From the NCBI GenBank assembly GCA_002441465.1, contig DJWE01000071.1:11614-75613 (forward strand): 64,000 nt of DNA, read 5' to 3'. The notes beneath the pieces are model-generated. The model saw only the letters and a program-made list of their open reading frames with translations. It ran no database searches and had not been told where the DNA came from. Each line of letters opens with the position of its first letter. Position 1 is the first letter of the stretch. The DNA comes from Propionibacteriaceae bacterium UBA6238 (GTDB taxonomy: Bacteria > Actinomycetota > Actinomycetes > Propionibacteriales > Propionibacteriaceae). Shown piece after piece: positions 52,291-61,276 of this stretch. The position numbers and the translations under genes are program-made.

Positions 52291-53385
52291 TCAGGCCACC
52301 CGTCGCGACCGGAGGACGGCCAGCGCATAGAGCAGCGAAGTGGCGCGCAGGCGTACCAGCAGCGCGATCGCGCGATCGGCCGGAGCGAGTCCGCGGGCGG
52401 TAGCCGCGGCCGCCCGTACCGAACCGAGCGCGACGAGCTCGGCGACGATCCGCCGATTGCCGACCTGGCCGTCGGTTGCCAGGATCCGCAAGGCCGCCTT
52501 GAGGTAGTTCAGCACCCCGCGCGCCGCGGCGTCGCGGACCGCGGTGTCTCCGGCAGGCCCGGCGACGCGGACCAGCCCGCCCGCGCCGGCGAACGCGTCC
52601 ATGGTTGTCGCGAGGGCGAGTGCGGTCGCGACACCGAGGCGCTGGGTGACCCCGGACTGTGCAGTGCGGTCGTACACGTACCAGACGGACGAACTGAACC
52701 CGACCCGTTGGCTGCGTGCCAGGACGTCGACGTTGAACAGCCGATCCTCACCATGGGCCACCCCCGGCACGAAGCGCACCTGGTCGAGCAGGCTCGCCCG
52801 GTACAACGCCCCGACCACGTTGGTCGCCGTTCCCACCGGGACGTCCCGGGCCGGATCGGGACTTGAGGACAACGCGGCCGCGCGAAGGGCCGCAATCCGT
52901 TCGGAGTCGAGTACGTCGAACCCGGCGCCACCGAAGCGGGGGGCGCGCCACCGCGAGTCTCCGTGGACGTTGCGGATCTCCATCGCACCGAAGACGACGT
53001 CGAGGCGGTAGCGCTCCGCGAGCCCGACGGCCGCCTCGACGAAGTCCGGTGGCAGCGAGTCGTCGGCGTCGAGGAAGCCCACGTACGTCCCGCCGACCAG
53101 GTCCAGCCCGCGGTTTCGTGCCCGGCTCACCCCGCGGTTCGGCTGGTGAAGGACGCGGACGCGCTCCTGGGCCGCGGACACCTCGTCCAGGAGCGCAGCG
53201 ATGCCGGGCTCAGAACCGTCGTCGACGATCACCAGCTCGACGCGCCGGTAGGTCTGATCCAGCACGCTCGCGATCGCCCTGCTCAGCCGGCTGCTCGATC
53301 CGTTCAGGACCGGCATCACCACGCTCACCAGCGGTTGCCTGGCGCAGGCGGACTCAGAAGACGGATCGATACGGCAGCACACCAT
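52291..53385 (-). CDS. GT2 glycosyltransferase
   Basis: This 364-residue GT-A enzyme has PLVSVVMPVLNGSSSRLSRA (~18-37), VELVIVDDGSEPG (~47-59), a donor-site motif VGFLDADDSLPPDF (~99-112) and an acceptor segment near GEDRLFNVDVLARS (~215). It probably adds a hexose or similar sugar. The ATG at 53385 overlaps the EpsG-like gene by 32 bases; the first ~15 residues are not conserved and a later start is possible. Confidence 0.88.
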   Translation of the reverse strand: MVCCRIDPSSESACARQPLVSVVMPVLNGSSSRLSRAIASVLDQTYRRVELVIVDDGSEPGIAALLDEVSAAQERVRVLHQPNRGVSRARNRGLDLVGGTYVGFLDADDSLPPDFVEAAVGLAERYRLDVVFGAMEIRNVHGDSRWRAPRFGGAGFDVLDSERIAALRAAALSSSPDPARDVPVGTATNVVGALYRASLLDQVRFVPGVAHGEDRLFNVDVLARSQRVGFSSSVWYVYDRTAQSGVTQRLGVATALALATTMDAFAGAGGLVRVAGPAGDTAVRDAAARGVLNYLKAALRILATDGQVGNRRIVAELVALGSVRAAAATARGLAPADRAIALLVRLRATSLLYALAVLRSRRVA

Positions 53386-54472
53386 GCGAGTTCCAGACCA
53401 TGAATTTGAAGTAGTAGGCGGCGGCATAGCCGACCAGCACGAGACCGGTGGCGATCCTTCGGATCCCCGGGGTGCGGATCGCTGCGAGCATCGACGGCAC
53501 GGCCAGGATCTGCACCGGAGTGAAGTAGTAGGTCACCCTGGAGAACAGGTACTCCATCGTGGAGGCGAGGATGATCACGATCATCTGCATCCCCTGCAGA
53601 TTCAGCAGGCTGCGCACGTACCTCGACTCACGCTCGCCGTCGCAGAGAGTGATCGTCGACACCAGCAGGACGCCCGCGGCGAGCGCCGTCCCGTACGGGT
53701 CGAACGCACGTACCTGTCCGTAGTCGGACTCCAGGTACCAGGCGTAGGCCGGTGCCCAGTGCGAGATGGCCGACTGCACGTGCGCCTGGCCGGCGATCAT
53801 GGCTGCCGCGGTCAGCCCGACCAGCGCCAGCCGCGCCACGGCCCCCAGCCTCAGCCGGGCCAGCGGCCAGGCCAGCAACCAGATCAATGCGCTCGCGTGG
53901 AACGACGCGGCGACCGCGGTGAGCACCAGGAAGCGCACCGGCTTCCGGTTCACGATCGCTCCCATCGAATTGAGCAGGATCGCGATCGCCAGCCACTGAC
54001 GGACCGCATTGAACGACTCCAGGTAGAAGCCGCCGACGACGAAGATGAAGACCGAGAGCGCCGGGGCCACGGACCAGCGCGCGATGGCTCGGTAGACCAG
54101 GCCGATGGTCAGCGCCGAGGTGACCACGAAAATCCACTGGTAGTCGCCGGTGAACGCAGCCACGACCGCGTTGAGGGCGACGTAACCGGTGTCGGTGGCC
54201 ACCGGCCAGCCGTGGGCGACCTGCACGAAGAACGGCACGTACCGGGGCCAGTAGTCGGTACCGACTCCGCGGCGGCAGGCCGCTACCCCGAACAACACCG
54301 CGAAGCTCACCCCGCACGCGAGCGCACTTCCGGCGCGAGCCGCGTCCCGTTCCGGCCGCCAGCGGAGCAGTCGGTCGGGCAGCCGGGCCGAGGCCAGCGC
54401 GCTGTCGACGAGCGGCGCCCGGTACCAGAGCATCGCCACCGACGCCGCGATCCCGACGATCAGATAGATCAC
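53354..54472 (-). CDS. EpsG-family polysaccharide polymerase (Wzy-like)
   Basis: This 372-residue membrane protein has about 10 helices and EpsG features: RRGVGTDYWPRYVPFFVQVA (~67-86), a following re-entrant-like NAVVAAFTGDYQWIFVVTSA, and FYLESFNAVRQWLAIAILLN (~150-169). It likely links repeat units into the polymer at the membrane. The GTG at 54472 overlaps the previous stop (GTGA). Confidence 0.88.
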   Translation of the reverse strand: MIYLIVGIAASVAMLWYRAPLVDSALASARLPDRLLRWRPERDAARAGSALACGVSFAVLFGVAACRRGVGTDYWPRYVPFFVQVAHGWPVATDTGYVALNAVVAAFTGDYQWIFVVTSALTIGLVYRAIARWSVAPALSVFIFVVGGFYLESFNAVRQWLAIAILLNSMGAIVNRKPVRFLVLTAVAASFHASALIWLLAWPLARLRLGAVARLALVGLTAAAMIAGQAHVQSAISHWAPAYAWYLESDYGQVRAFDPYGTALAAGVLLVSTITLCDGERESRYVRSLLNLQGMQMIVIILASTMEYLFSRVTYYFTPVQILAVPSMLAAIRTPGIRRIATGLVLVGYAAAYYFKFMVWNSHGVLPYRSVF

Positions 54473-55521
54473 GAGCTGACCCAGATGGTCAGCAACTGCT
54501 GGAGCCGTCGCGGCACCGTCTGCTTCACGATGCCCCGCCTCAGGCACACCAGGATCCGCCGGCCCCGACCGAGCTGCGGCAGCGCGCAGAACTCGTCCAG
54601 AATCACCCGGCTGGTCGGGGTCAGCTCGGCCCAGCAGAGCTCCCTGAGCGCGACGGCCTGCCTTCGACATCGGGCGAGCGTCGCCGGCGCCCGGGGCAGT
54701 TCGGCCAACTTGCGCAGGACGAACCTCGGACCCGATCGGTGCACGCTGCCGGCGGCGTTGGTCCCGTGCTGGCGATACGCCATCAACGCTGCGGGGACGA
54801 AGCGAACGGTGCCGCAACCCCAACCGAGGAGAGCCAGCCACCAGTCGTGCATGATCACGTCCTCGGGATCGACGGGCCGGGCCTGGAACACCGTGAGCAG
54901 GGCGCCGTTGAAGAGCATCGAGCATCCCGGGATCGAGTTCTCCACCAAGAGCTGCCCGAACCGGACGCGAGCGGGATCCACCCGCACCTGCCTGGCGAAG
55001 GACGGCGCCACCACCCGGAGCCGGTCATCGGTGACGGCGAGATCGCTGTGGGCCAGGCAGGGCACGCCCGGCCCTGTCCGCACCTCGGCTTCACGACAGG
55101 CGCGCAAGAGTTCGGCGAGCTTGTGCTCGTACCAGACGTCGTCTTGATCGCACAGGGCGACGTACCGGACGTCCGCGGGGAGGCGGGTGAGCAACCGGAT
55201 CACGTTGCCCTTCGGCGAACGAACCGGGGCGTCGAACTCGTGGATGATCACCTGGCCCGGGTGCGCGTCCGCGAATCGCCGCAGCACCAGCGGCGTTGCG
55301 TCAGTCGAGCCGTCGTCGGCGACGTGAAGCCGCCAGCATCGATGGGTCTGGGCGGCGATCGAATCCAGCTGCGGTTGGAGGTAGGGCCCGGCGTCGAAAG
55401 TGACCAGCGCGATCTCGATCCGAACCTCGTCGGCGCGATCCTCCGCCGGCTCCGGGCTCGATGTCTCGGGCCGGATCACCGGACGGCACGCCCGGTCCGG
55501 GCCGGCATGGACGCGGGGCAT
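54469..55521 (-). CDS. GT2 glycosyltransferase
   Basis: This 350-residue GT-A enzyme has EIALVTFDAGPYLQPQLDSI (~34-53), HVADDGSTDATP (~66) and the metal-binding motif YVALCDQDDVWYEHKLAELL (~115-134), characteristic of bacterial rhamnosyl- and glucosyltransferases. The nucleotide-sugar donor is not identifiable. The stop of the upstream sugar-transferase gene (55523) is adjacent; a GTG at 55533 is an alternative start. Confidence 0.9.
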   Translation of the reverse strand: MPRVHAGPDRACRPVIRPETSSPEPAEDRADEVRIEIALVTFDAGPYLQPQLDSIAAQTHRCWRLHVADDGSTDATPLVLRRFADAHPGQVIIHEFDAPVRSPKGNVIRLLTRLPADVRYVALCDQDDVWYEHKLAELLRACREAEVRTGPGVPCLAHSDLAVTDDRLRVVAPSFARQVRVDPARVRFGQLLVENSIPGCSMLFNGALLTVFQARPVDPEDVIMHDWWLALLGWGCGTVRFVPAALMAYRQHGTNAAGSVHRSGPRFVLRKLAELPRAPATLARCRRQAVALRELCWAELTPTSRVILDEFCALPQLGRGRRILVCLRRGIVKQTVPRRLQQLLTIWVSS

Positions 55522-55522
55522 G

Positions 55523-57112
55523 CTAGAACGCACCGCTGGGAAGCACCACGACCCGCACCGTCTTCACGATGATGGTGAGGTCGCCCATGATCGACCAGTT
55601 CTCGACGTAGCGCAGGTCGAGCCGAATGCTCTCCTCCATGGACAGCTCCGAGCGTCCGCTCACCTGCCACAAGCCGGTGATCCCCGGCTTGATCAGCAGG
55701 CGCCGATAGTGCCGGTCGGTGTACTCGGCGACTTCGCGCGACACCTGCGGCCTGGGTCCCACCACGCTCATCCCGCCTCGGATCACCGACCAGAACTGCG
55801 GCAGCTCATCGATCGAGTACCGCCGCAACATCGCGCCGAGTCGGGTCACCCGAGGGTCGTGCTCGAGCTTGAACAGCAGCGCCTCGCCCCCGCAGGACTG
55901 AATCAGGGCGTCGATCTGAGCCTCGGCGTCGACGCACATGGTTCGGAATTTGTGGATCACGAATGGCTTGCCGTTGCGTCCGATGCGCTCCTGCCGGAAG
56001 ATCACCGGCCCCCCGTCGTCGAGCTTGATCAGCAGTGCCACAAGCAGGAACACCGGAAGTAGCAGAATCAGGGCCAGCGCGGAGAAGATGAGATCGAAGC
56101 CTCGCTTCCACCACAGCTTCCGCCCCGAGAACTGCGGCAGGTCGACGTGGACCAGGGCAAGCCCCTCGACGTCGCTGACCTGGAGCCGCGGACCGGCGAC
56201 GTCGGCCAGTCGCGGAAGCAGGATCATCTCCACCGGGCTGTTCTCCAGCTCCCAGGCGAGACTGCGCACGGCCGCCCCGTCCAGGCCGTCGCACACCATC
56301 ACCGCTCCGTAGAGACCGCTGAGCGCCGCCGCGGCGAGTTGCTCGGCCGGGTGGTGCCGGACCTGGTCGGGGATGGTCGCACCGGGCGCGTCCGCCTGCA
56401 GGCAGACCCCGCATGCCGAGTACCCGGCATCGGGCCTGCGACGCAGATCGGCGATCAGTTCCGCCGCCTGGTTCGCCGGCCCGACCACGAGCGTGGGGGT
56501 GAGCGATTCGCCACGGATGCGCCGGCCGACCACCACCCGTCGCACCAGCCATCGACCGACCAGCGCGGAGACCAGGCCACTGGACAGTGCCACGGCGAAA
56601 CACAGCGGCGAGACCTGGAGGTCGAGGACCACAGCCGCGATGCCGAGGCCGCACGCGAAGCAGACACTCCCGGTGAGCACCCGCCGATACTGTTCCAGGC
56701 CCGCTCCGACCAGCCGCAGCGACCGTGATCGAGTCGCGCCCAACGCAACCACCCAGCCGAGCACGAACACGGCAGCGACGATCGGCAGCGGAACCGTGGC
56801 GGCACCCAGCACCTCGACGGGTTCGTCGGCGAGGGCTGCGGTGAGACAGGCCGCCGCCGCGATCGCACTCAGGTCGACCAGGACGAGCACCACCCGGAGC
56901 CGCTTGGTCCAGGCCGGCGCGCGGTAGGACTGGACGCCGCTCAGTCGTACGGCTCCCCCGATCACGGCCTGCTCCGCGTACTGCGCGCCCACGAGTCGTT
57001 CCTCACCACTGACGACGATGCGATCCGGCCGCCGCTGGTCGAAGACGGCACGGGCTTTGCGTGCCCGTGCCGCCCACCGAGCTCGGCCCCGACCATGGTT
57101 GCGCCCGGGCAC
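55523..57112 (-). CDS. polyprenyl-phosphate sugar phosphotransferase (WbaP/EpsE-like initiating enzyme)
   Basis: This protein of up to 529 residues has an N-terminal membrane part (~72-205), a Rossmann-like central domain (~215-320) and the C-terminal bacterial sugar-transferase domain: KRGFDLIFSALALILLLPVF (~340), VIFRQERIGRNGKPFVIHKF (~373), SIDELPQFWSVIRGGMSVVG and KPGITGLWQVSGRSELSMEE. It starts the repeat unit by moving a sugar phosphate to the lipid carrier. It heads the minus-strand operon. The start is uncertain: the first ~35 residues (GTG 57112) are poorly conserved. Confidence 0.9.
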   Translation of the reverse strand: MPGRNHGRGRARWAARARKARAVFDQRRPDRIVVSGEERLVGAQYAEQAVIGGAVRLSGVQSYRAPAWTKRLRVVLVLVDLSAIAAAACLTAALADEPVEVLGAATVPLPIVAAVFVLGWVVALGATRSRSLRLVGAGLEQYRRVLTGSVCFACGLGIAAVVLDLQVSPLCFAVALSSGLVSALVGRWLVRRVVVGRRIRGESLTPTLVVGPANQAAELIADLRRRPDAGYSACGVCLQADAPGATIPDQVRHHPAEQLAAAALSGLYGAVMVCDGLDGAAVRSLAWELENSPVEMILLPRLADVAGPRLQVSDVEGLALVHVDLPQFSGRKLWWKRGFDLIFSALALILLLPVFLLVALLIKLDDGGPVIFRQERIGRNGKPFVIHKFRTMCVDAEAQIDALIQSCGGEALLFKLEHDPRVTRLGAMLRRYSIDELPQFWSVIRGGMSVVGPRPQVSREVAEYTDRHYRRLLIKPGITGLWQVSGRSELSMEESIRLDLRYVENWSIMGDLTIIVKTVRVVVLPSGAF

Positions 57113-57260
57113 GCCTCCGCCCGGCGCTTCGACCCGGATTGGTATCGCTGTGGCATCGCCGCTGGTACGGCGTGGCCTTCGGTTGCACCGCCCGGCGAGG
57201 TTTCGTGCCGTACCGGCATTTCTAGACTTGAATCACCCACCCGGCCAGCGAAAGAGCCCC

Positions 57261-58706
57261 ATGCAATTGCAAGAGTTGTTCCGTGCCGGCCGTCGCTACT
57301 GGGTGAGCAGCCTGGTGTTGCTGCTGTGCGGACTCGCCGGTGGCTTCGTCTACCTGGTTGCCGCGCCGCCCCAGTACACGGCGCGCACATCGGTGTTCGT
57401 CGCCGTCGAGGCGGGCAGCACCGCGCTCGAGTTGCAGCAGGGCTCGACCTACGCCGAGAACCAGGTGCGGTCGTTCGCCCAGATGGTGACGATGCCCATC
57501 GTGCTGACGCCGGTGATCGGGCAGCTCGGTCTCACGGTCACCCCGGAGCACCTCGCCCAGAGCATCACGACCGCGATCCCGACCGGCACCGCGATCATCG
57601 AGATCGACGTGGTGGGCGCGGATCCCGCGAGCACGGCCGTGCTGGCCGACGCGATCGGCACCCAGCTCCTGGCCACCGTCCAGCAACTCTCCCCCCAAGA
57701 CGGCGACGGGAAGGAGACGGTAGAGGCGACCGTGGTCTCGCCCGCTGCCGTGCCGACCCGTCCAACCAGTCCCCGGGCCAGCGTGAGCCTCGGCGCCGGG
57801 CTGCTCGCCGGGCTTGTGCTCGCCGTGGGCCAGGCCCTGGCGCGGATTCGGCTCGACGGCCGGATCGTGAGCGAGGCCGACCTCAGCGAGACCGGCTGTT
57901 CGGTGATCGGCGTCATCGGCTACGACAGGGACGAGCCGCACCTTCCGCCGGTGTCGGCCGTACAAGGCTCCTCACGCCGCGCGGAGGCGTTCCGTCATCT
58001 CCGCACGAACCTGCAGTTCCTGAGTCTGGACGGAGCACGCCGGGTGTTCGTGACCACGTCGTCGGTGTCCGGGGAGGGCAAGACTTCCACGGCCATCAAC
58101 GTCGCCAGCACCCTGGCCGACGCCGGGGAGTCCGTGCTCTTGATCGATGCCGACCTCCGGCGTCCGTCGGTCGCGAAGCGGCTCGGGCTGGAAGGCGCGG
58201 CGGGCCTCACCACGGCGATTCTGGGCCGCGCGCGGCTCACCGACCTGGTCCAACCCATGGGCACCGGTAACCTGCACGTGCTCGCGTCCGGCCAGCTGCC
58301 ACCCAACCCTTCCGAACTCCTCGGTTCGGAAGCGATGCGGGAGCTCCTCCGCGAGGCGGCCGATCGCTACGGCACGGTGATCATCGACTCGCCGCCGCTG
58401 CTTCCCGTCACCGATGCGGCCGTCGTGATTCGACAGGCCACCGGCGCTTTGATCGTCGCGGGCAGCGGGGAGGTCACCCGGCAGCAACTCGGCGCGGCCC
58501 TCGACAGCGTCCGGCACGTGTCCGGGGTTGTGCTCGGGCTCGTGCTGAACAAGGTCCGAGACGAGCGGTCCAGCTACCACTACGCCAAGGGCAACTATGG
58601 AGAGCCTGACGCACAGCTCACCTGGGCAAGGATCAGGCGCACAGGTGCCCGCTCGGCCCCGGTCGCCCCGGAGCAGGCAGTGGCCTATGACGATGTGTCC
58701 GGGTGA
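57261..58706 (+). CDS. polysaccharide tyrosine autokinase (Wzz-BY-kinase fusion)
   Basis: This 481-residue protein has a Wzz/chain-length domain with two membrane helices (~17-35 and ~175-195) and a cytosolic BY-kinase with Walker A (SSVSGEGKTS, ~267-276), Walker A' (LLIDADLRR, ~293) and Walker B (TVIIDSPPLLP). Tyr residues in SSYHYAKGNYGEP near the C terminus are the likely autophosphorylation cluster. It regulates polymer length with the phosphatase gene that follows, overlapping it by 20 bases. It is divergent from the initiating transferase across ~150 bases. Confidence 0.93.
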   Translation: MQLQELFRAGRRYWVSSLVLLLCGLAGGFVYLVAAPPQYTARTSVFVAVEAGSTALELQQGSTYAENQVRSFAQMVTMPIVLTPVIGQLGLTVTPEHLAQSITTAIPTGTAIIEIDVVGADPASTAVLADAIGTQLLATVQQLSPQDGDGKETVEATVVSPAAVPTRPTSPRASVSLGAGLLAGLVLAVGQALARIRLDGRIVSEADLSETGCSVIGVIGYDRDEPHLPPVSAVQGSSRRAEAFRHLRTNLQFLSLDGARRVFVTTSSVSGEGKTSTAINVASTLADAGESVLLIDADLRRPSVAKRLGLEGAAGLTTAILGRARLTDLVQPMGTGNLHVLASGQLPPNPSELLGSEAMRELLREAADRYGTVIIDSPPLLPVTDAAVVIRQATGALIVAGSGEVTRQQLGAALDSVRHVSGVVLGLVLNKVRDERSSYHYAKGNYGEPDAQLTWARIRRTGARSAPVAPEQAVAYDDVSG

Positions 58707-59355
58707 GGCGGGACGCACGATCGGCTCGGTGTCCACCGGACGGACGCCACCCTTCCAGATCCTGATCGTCTGCACCGGCAACGTGTTCCGCTCCCCCGCA
58801 GCAGAGTTCCTCCTGGCCGATCGGTTCGGGTGCGCGTCCGGTCTCTCGATCAGCAGCGCCGGCACCGAGGCCGTCGCGGGCGCACCGGTCGCGCCGGCGG
58901 TCGAATCCCGGCTCCGTCGGCTCGGTATCGATGCCGGCGGCCATCGGGCGCGTCCGCTCAGTGACACCCTGATCGGTCAGGCGAACCTGATTCTCACCAT
59001 GACCGCGCTGCATCGCCGTTGGGTCGTCGAGCGATCCCCCGCTGTGCTGCGGTCCCTGTTCACGCTCCGTCGGCTGGCCCAGATCGCCGCGTGCACGCCG
59101 CCGGAGGCACTGGAGGGGGCCGGTCGGTCCCGCTCAACCGCGGCGCGGCTCCAGGCATTGGTCGACCTGGCTCCTCGCTACCGGATCGCCGTGCCGCTCG
59201 AGGAGGACATCGTCGATCCGTTCGGTGCCGGGCCGATCGCAGCGGAGCGCGCTTTCGACGACATCGCCGAGTGCGTGGCGACGATCGGCACCGCGCTGCT
59301 GGCGATCCCGAGGCGCCGCGACGAGTCGCCGCGACCGCCGGCCTGCGCACGCTGA
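58687..59355 (+). CDS. low-molecular-weight protein-tyrosine phosphatase
   Basis: This 222-residue protein has the active-site loop C-x5-R-S in IVCTGNVFRSPAAEFL (Cys ~29, Arg ~35) and the acidic DP loop EEDIVDPFG (~185). It would remove phosphate from the tyrosine autokinase encoded just before it. The reading frame overlaps the kinase gene by 20 bases. Its C-terminal 60 codons lie opposite a minus-strand frame described separately. Confidence 0.9.
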   Translation: MTMCPGEAGRTIGSVSTGRTPPFQILIVCTGNVFRSPAAEFLLADRFGCASGLSISSAGTEAVAGAPVAPAVESRLRRLGIDAGGHRARPLSDTLIGQANLILTMTALHRRWVVERSPAVLRSLFTLRRLAQIAACTPPEALEGAGRSRSTAARLQALVDLAPRYRIAVPLEEDIVDPFGAGPIAAERAFDDIAECVATIGTALLAIPRRRDESPRPPACAR

Positions 59356-59951
59356 CCCAACCTCTGCGGCGCGCGGCGGCAGCCCAGCACCACGCGCACC
59401 GGCCAGGTGCACGTCGCCGCGATCGCGGCGGCGGCCGACATCGTGGCCGCGGCGGCCCAGTCGATGGCGAGGACGTGGCCGGTCAGCAAGGAGGCGCCGC
59501 AGGCGATGCTCACGGCCCCCGTCCAGTTACGGGCCAGGACGAGCGGGCGATGCCCCGCTTCGATGCCGAGCTGACCCGCCCACACCTGGGCGAGACCGGC
59601 GACCAGGGCGAACCAGACCGGAAAGGACCAGCCCCCCGGGATCCCCGGTGGCTCAACCCACAGGTAGCCGGCGACCCAGGCCAGGGAATCCAGCACCATC
59701 GCGAGCACCGCTGCGGTGAGCATCGGCGGGGTGCAATCCGCACTACGACCCTGCAGGGCGACGCGTACCGCGTCCAGGCCACGCCACCGGCGGAACGATG
59801 GAGGGATCGGCGCCGCGACCCGGACGGCCGAACCCCTTCCTTCGGGGCCGCGCGCGGAGAGTTCGACCTGCCGGACGCTCGGCAGCGCCATGAGCGGATC
59901 CGGCTGCGGGTCGATGGGACGCAGAACGGCGACCCGGTGCTTCACCGTCAT
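59178..59951 (-). pseudogene. membrane-domain remnant, possibly of a sugar phosphotransferase
   Basis: From the ATG at 59951 this 257-residue frame has four strongly hydrophobic segments (starting MLTAAVLAMVLDSLAWVAGYL, cited as ~76-96, then WFALVAGLAQVWAG, AVSIACGASLLTGHVLAI and AAAATMSAAAAIAATCTWPV) and a basic end (RVVLGCRR), a layout like the N-terminal part of the phosphotransferase at 55523. The last ~60 residues run antisense to the phosphatase gene and look non-coding. It may therefore be a truncated paralogue. It could instead be an intact small membrane protein; there is no clear ribosome site. Confidence 0.4.
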
Positions 59952-60107
59952 TCCCGCACGTCCGGACGCATACCCCGACGCTCGCAGACTCCCTCCGGCC
60001 TGACCAGCGAAGGACCCACAGTTGGTCACCCCGATACTCACGTTTGCCCTACGGACGGACCACTGCTGGGCGTCGCCGCCCATCCACACGATCGGGCAGA
60101 GATCGAG

Positions 60108-60189
60108 TGCCGGAGAAGGGACTTGAACCCTCACGCCCGAAGGCACAGGAACCTAAATCCTGCGTGTCTGCCAGTTCCACCACTCCGGC
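60108..60189 (-). tRNA. tRNA-Leu (anticodon TAG)
   Basis: The minus strand folds as a class II tRNA of 82 nt: acceptor GCCGGAG/CTCCGGC, anticodon stem CAGGA/TCCTG with loop TTTAGGT, long variable arm GTGCCTTCGGGCGT, and T arm GGTTCAAGTCC. The anticodon is TAG. CCA is not encoded. Confidence 0.96.
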
Positions 60190-60250
60190 CGGCTCGCCGC
60201 AGTCTACTGGTGAACGGCCGCTGCTCTCCGTCCCGTCACGCACGTATCGC

Positions 60251-60272
60251 CATATACCCCCTGGGGTATATG
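60251..60272. promoter_or_regulatory. CsoR/CstR-type operator overlapping the transporter promoter
   Basis: CATATACCCC-CT-GGGGTATATG has two exact 10-base arms around a 2-base centre. The ATACCCC/GGGGTAT core is the operator type recognised by CsoR-family repressors (copper-sensing CsoR, persulfide-sensing CstR). It ends 8 bases before the GTG start at 60281; TATATG within the right arm can serve as a -10 element for a leaderless transcript. Confidence 0.8.
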
Positions 60273-60280
60273 CTCCAGGC

Positions 60281-61276
60281 GTGTCAACCTTGCAGCAGAC
60301 CAACATCGTCCCGGCCGGCCAGCCCGAGAGGGGGCGGCTGGAGCACCTCCCCATCGGCGCCTTCGCGGTCGTGATGGGGTTGGCCGGTACTGCGGTCGCC
60401 TGGCTCAAGGCCACCGTGGCGTGGCCGGTGTCGCCCCTGATCGGACGCGGCATCGCCGTCCTCGCTCTCTCGGTCTTCGTCGTGATCGCCGGCGCCTACG
60501 CCGCCAAGGCGATCCGACACCCGGGCGCGGTCACGGCAGAGTGGAGCCACCCGGTGCAGTCGGCGTTCACGGCCACAATCCCGGTGTCGCTGCTGGTCTT
60601 GGCGATCGGCTTCCTCGACTGGGCCACGCCGGTCGCCGCTGTGCTGTGGTGGACGGGGGCGACCCTGCAAGCGCTGGTGACCCTGTGGGTGATCCGCACC
60701 TGGATCGCGGACGCACGGATCGAGCGCATTCACATCCACCCGGCCTGGTTCATCCCGGCGGTCGGCAACATGGTCGCCCCGATCGCCGGCGTCGCGTTCG
60801 CCCCGCCCGCGGTGACGTGGTACTTCTTCGGCATCGGCATCGTCTACTGGCTGGGCCTGCTGCCGATCGTGCTCAGCCGCCTGTTCACCGTGGGCACCCT
60901 GCCGCCACGGCTCGCCCCCACCCTCGCGATCCTGATCGCACCACCCGCGGTGGGCGCTCTGTCCTGGGTACGACTGGGTGGCAGCGTCGACGACCCGCTG
61001 GTCAAGATCCTGCTCGGTGTCGGCGTGTTCCAGCTTCTGCTGCTCGCGGTACAGGCCCCGGCCCTGCGCCAGTTGCCGTTCGCGATCAGCACCTGGGCCT
61101 ACAGCTTCCCGCTCGCGGCCCTCAGCGCCGCCCTGATCGGGTCGCGCGCGGGCGGCGGCCTCGACTACGGCTGGCTCACCGGGCTCACCCTCACGCTCAC
61201 CAGTGTCGTGGTGGTCGCGCTGGCCGTCCGAACCGGAATCGCGGTCGCACGGCACGAGATCTGTCGACCGGCGTAG
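60281..61276 (+). CDS. TDT/SLAC1-family anion transporter (possible sulfite exporter)
   Basis: This 331-residue protein has about ten membrane helices of the TehA/SLAC1/Mae1/Ssu1 superfamily (LPIGAFAVVMGLAGTAVAWL, ~24-43; WFIPAVGNMVAPIAGVAFAP, ~152-171; FAISTWAYSFPLAALSAALI, ~270). Members move dicarboxylates, chloride, tellurite-related anions or sulfite. The CsoR/CstR-type operator immediately upstream suggests thiol, sulfur or metal stress as the signal. The GTG start is preceded by no clear ribosome site, in keeping with leaderless translation. It is convergent with dinB; their stops are adjacent. Confidence 0.88.
   Translation: MSTLQQTNIVPAGQPERGRLEHLPIGAFAVVMGLAGTAVAWLKATVAWPVSPLIGRGIAVLALSVFVVIAGAYAAKAIRHPGAVTAEWSHPVQSAFTATIPVSLLVLAIGFLDWATPVAAVLWWTGATLQALVTLWVIRTWIADARIERIHIHPAWFIPAVGNMVAPIAGVAFAPPAVTWYFFGIGIVYWLGLLPIVLSRLFTVGTLPPRLAPTLAILIAPPAVGALSWVRLGGSVDDPLVKILLGVGVFQLLLLAVQAPALRQLPFAISTWAYSFPLAALSAALIGSRAGGGLDYGWLTGLTLTLTSVVVVALAVRTGIAVARHEICRPA

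Noticed and set aside
60108..60189. tRNA-Leu as an integration hot spot
   Set aside because: No duplicate of its 3' end or integrase was found in the window.
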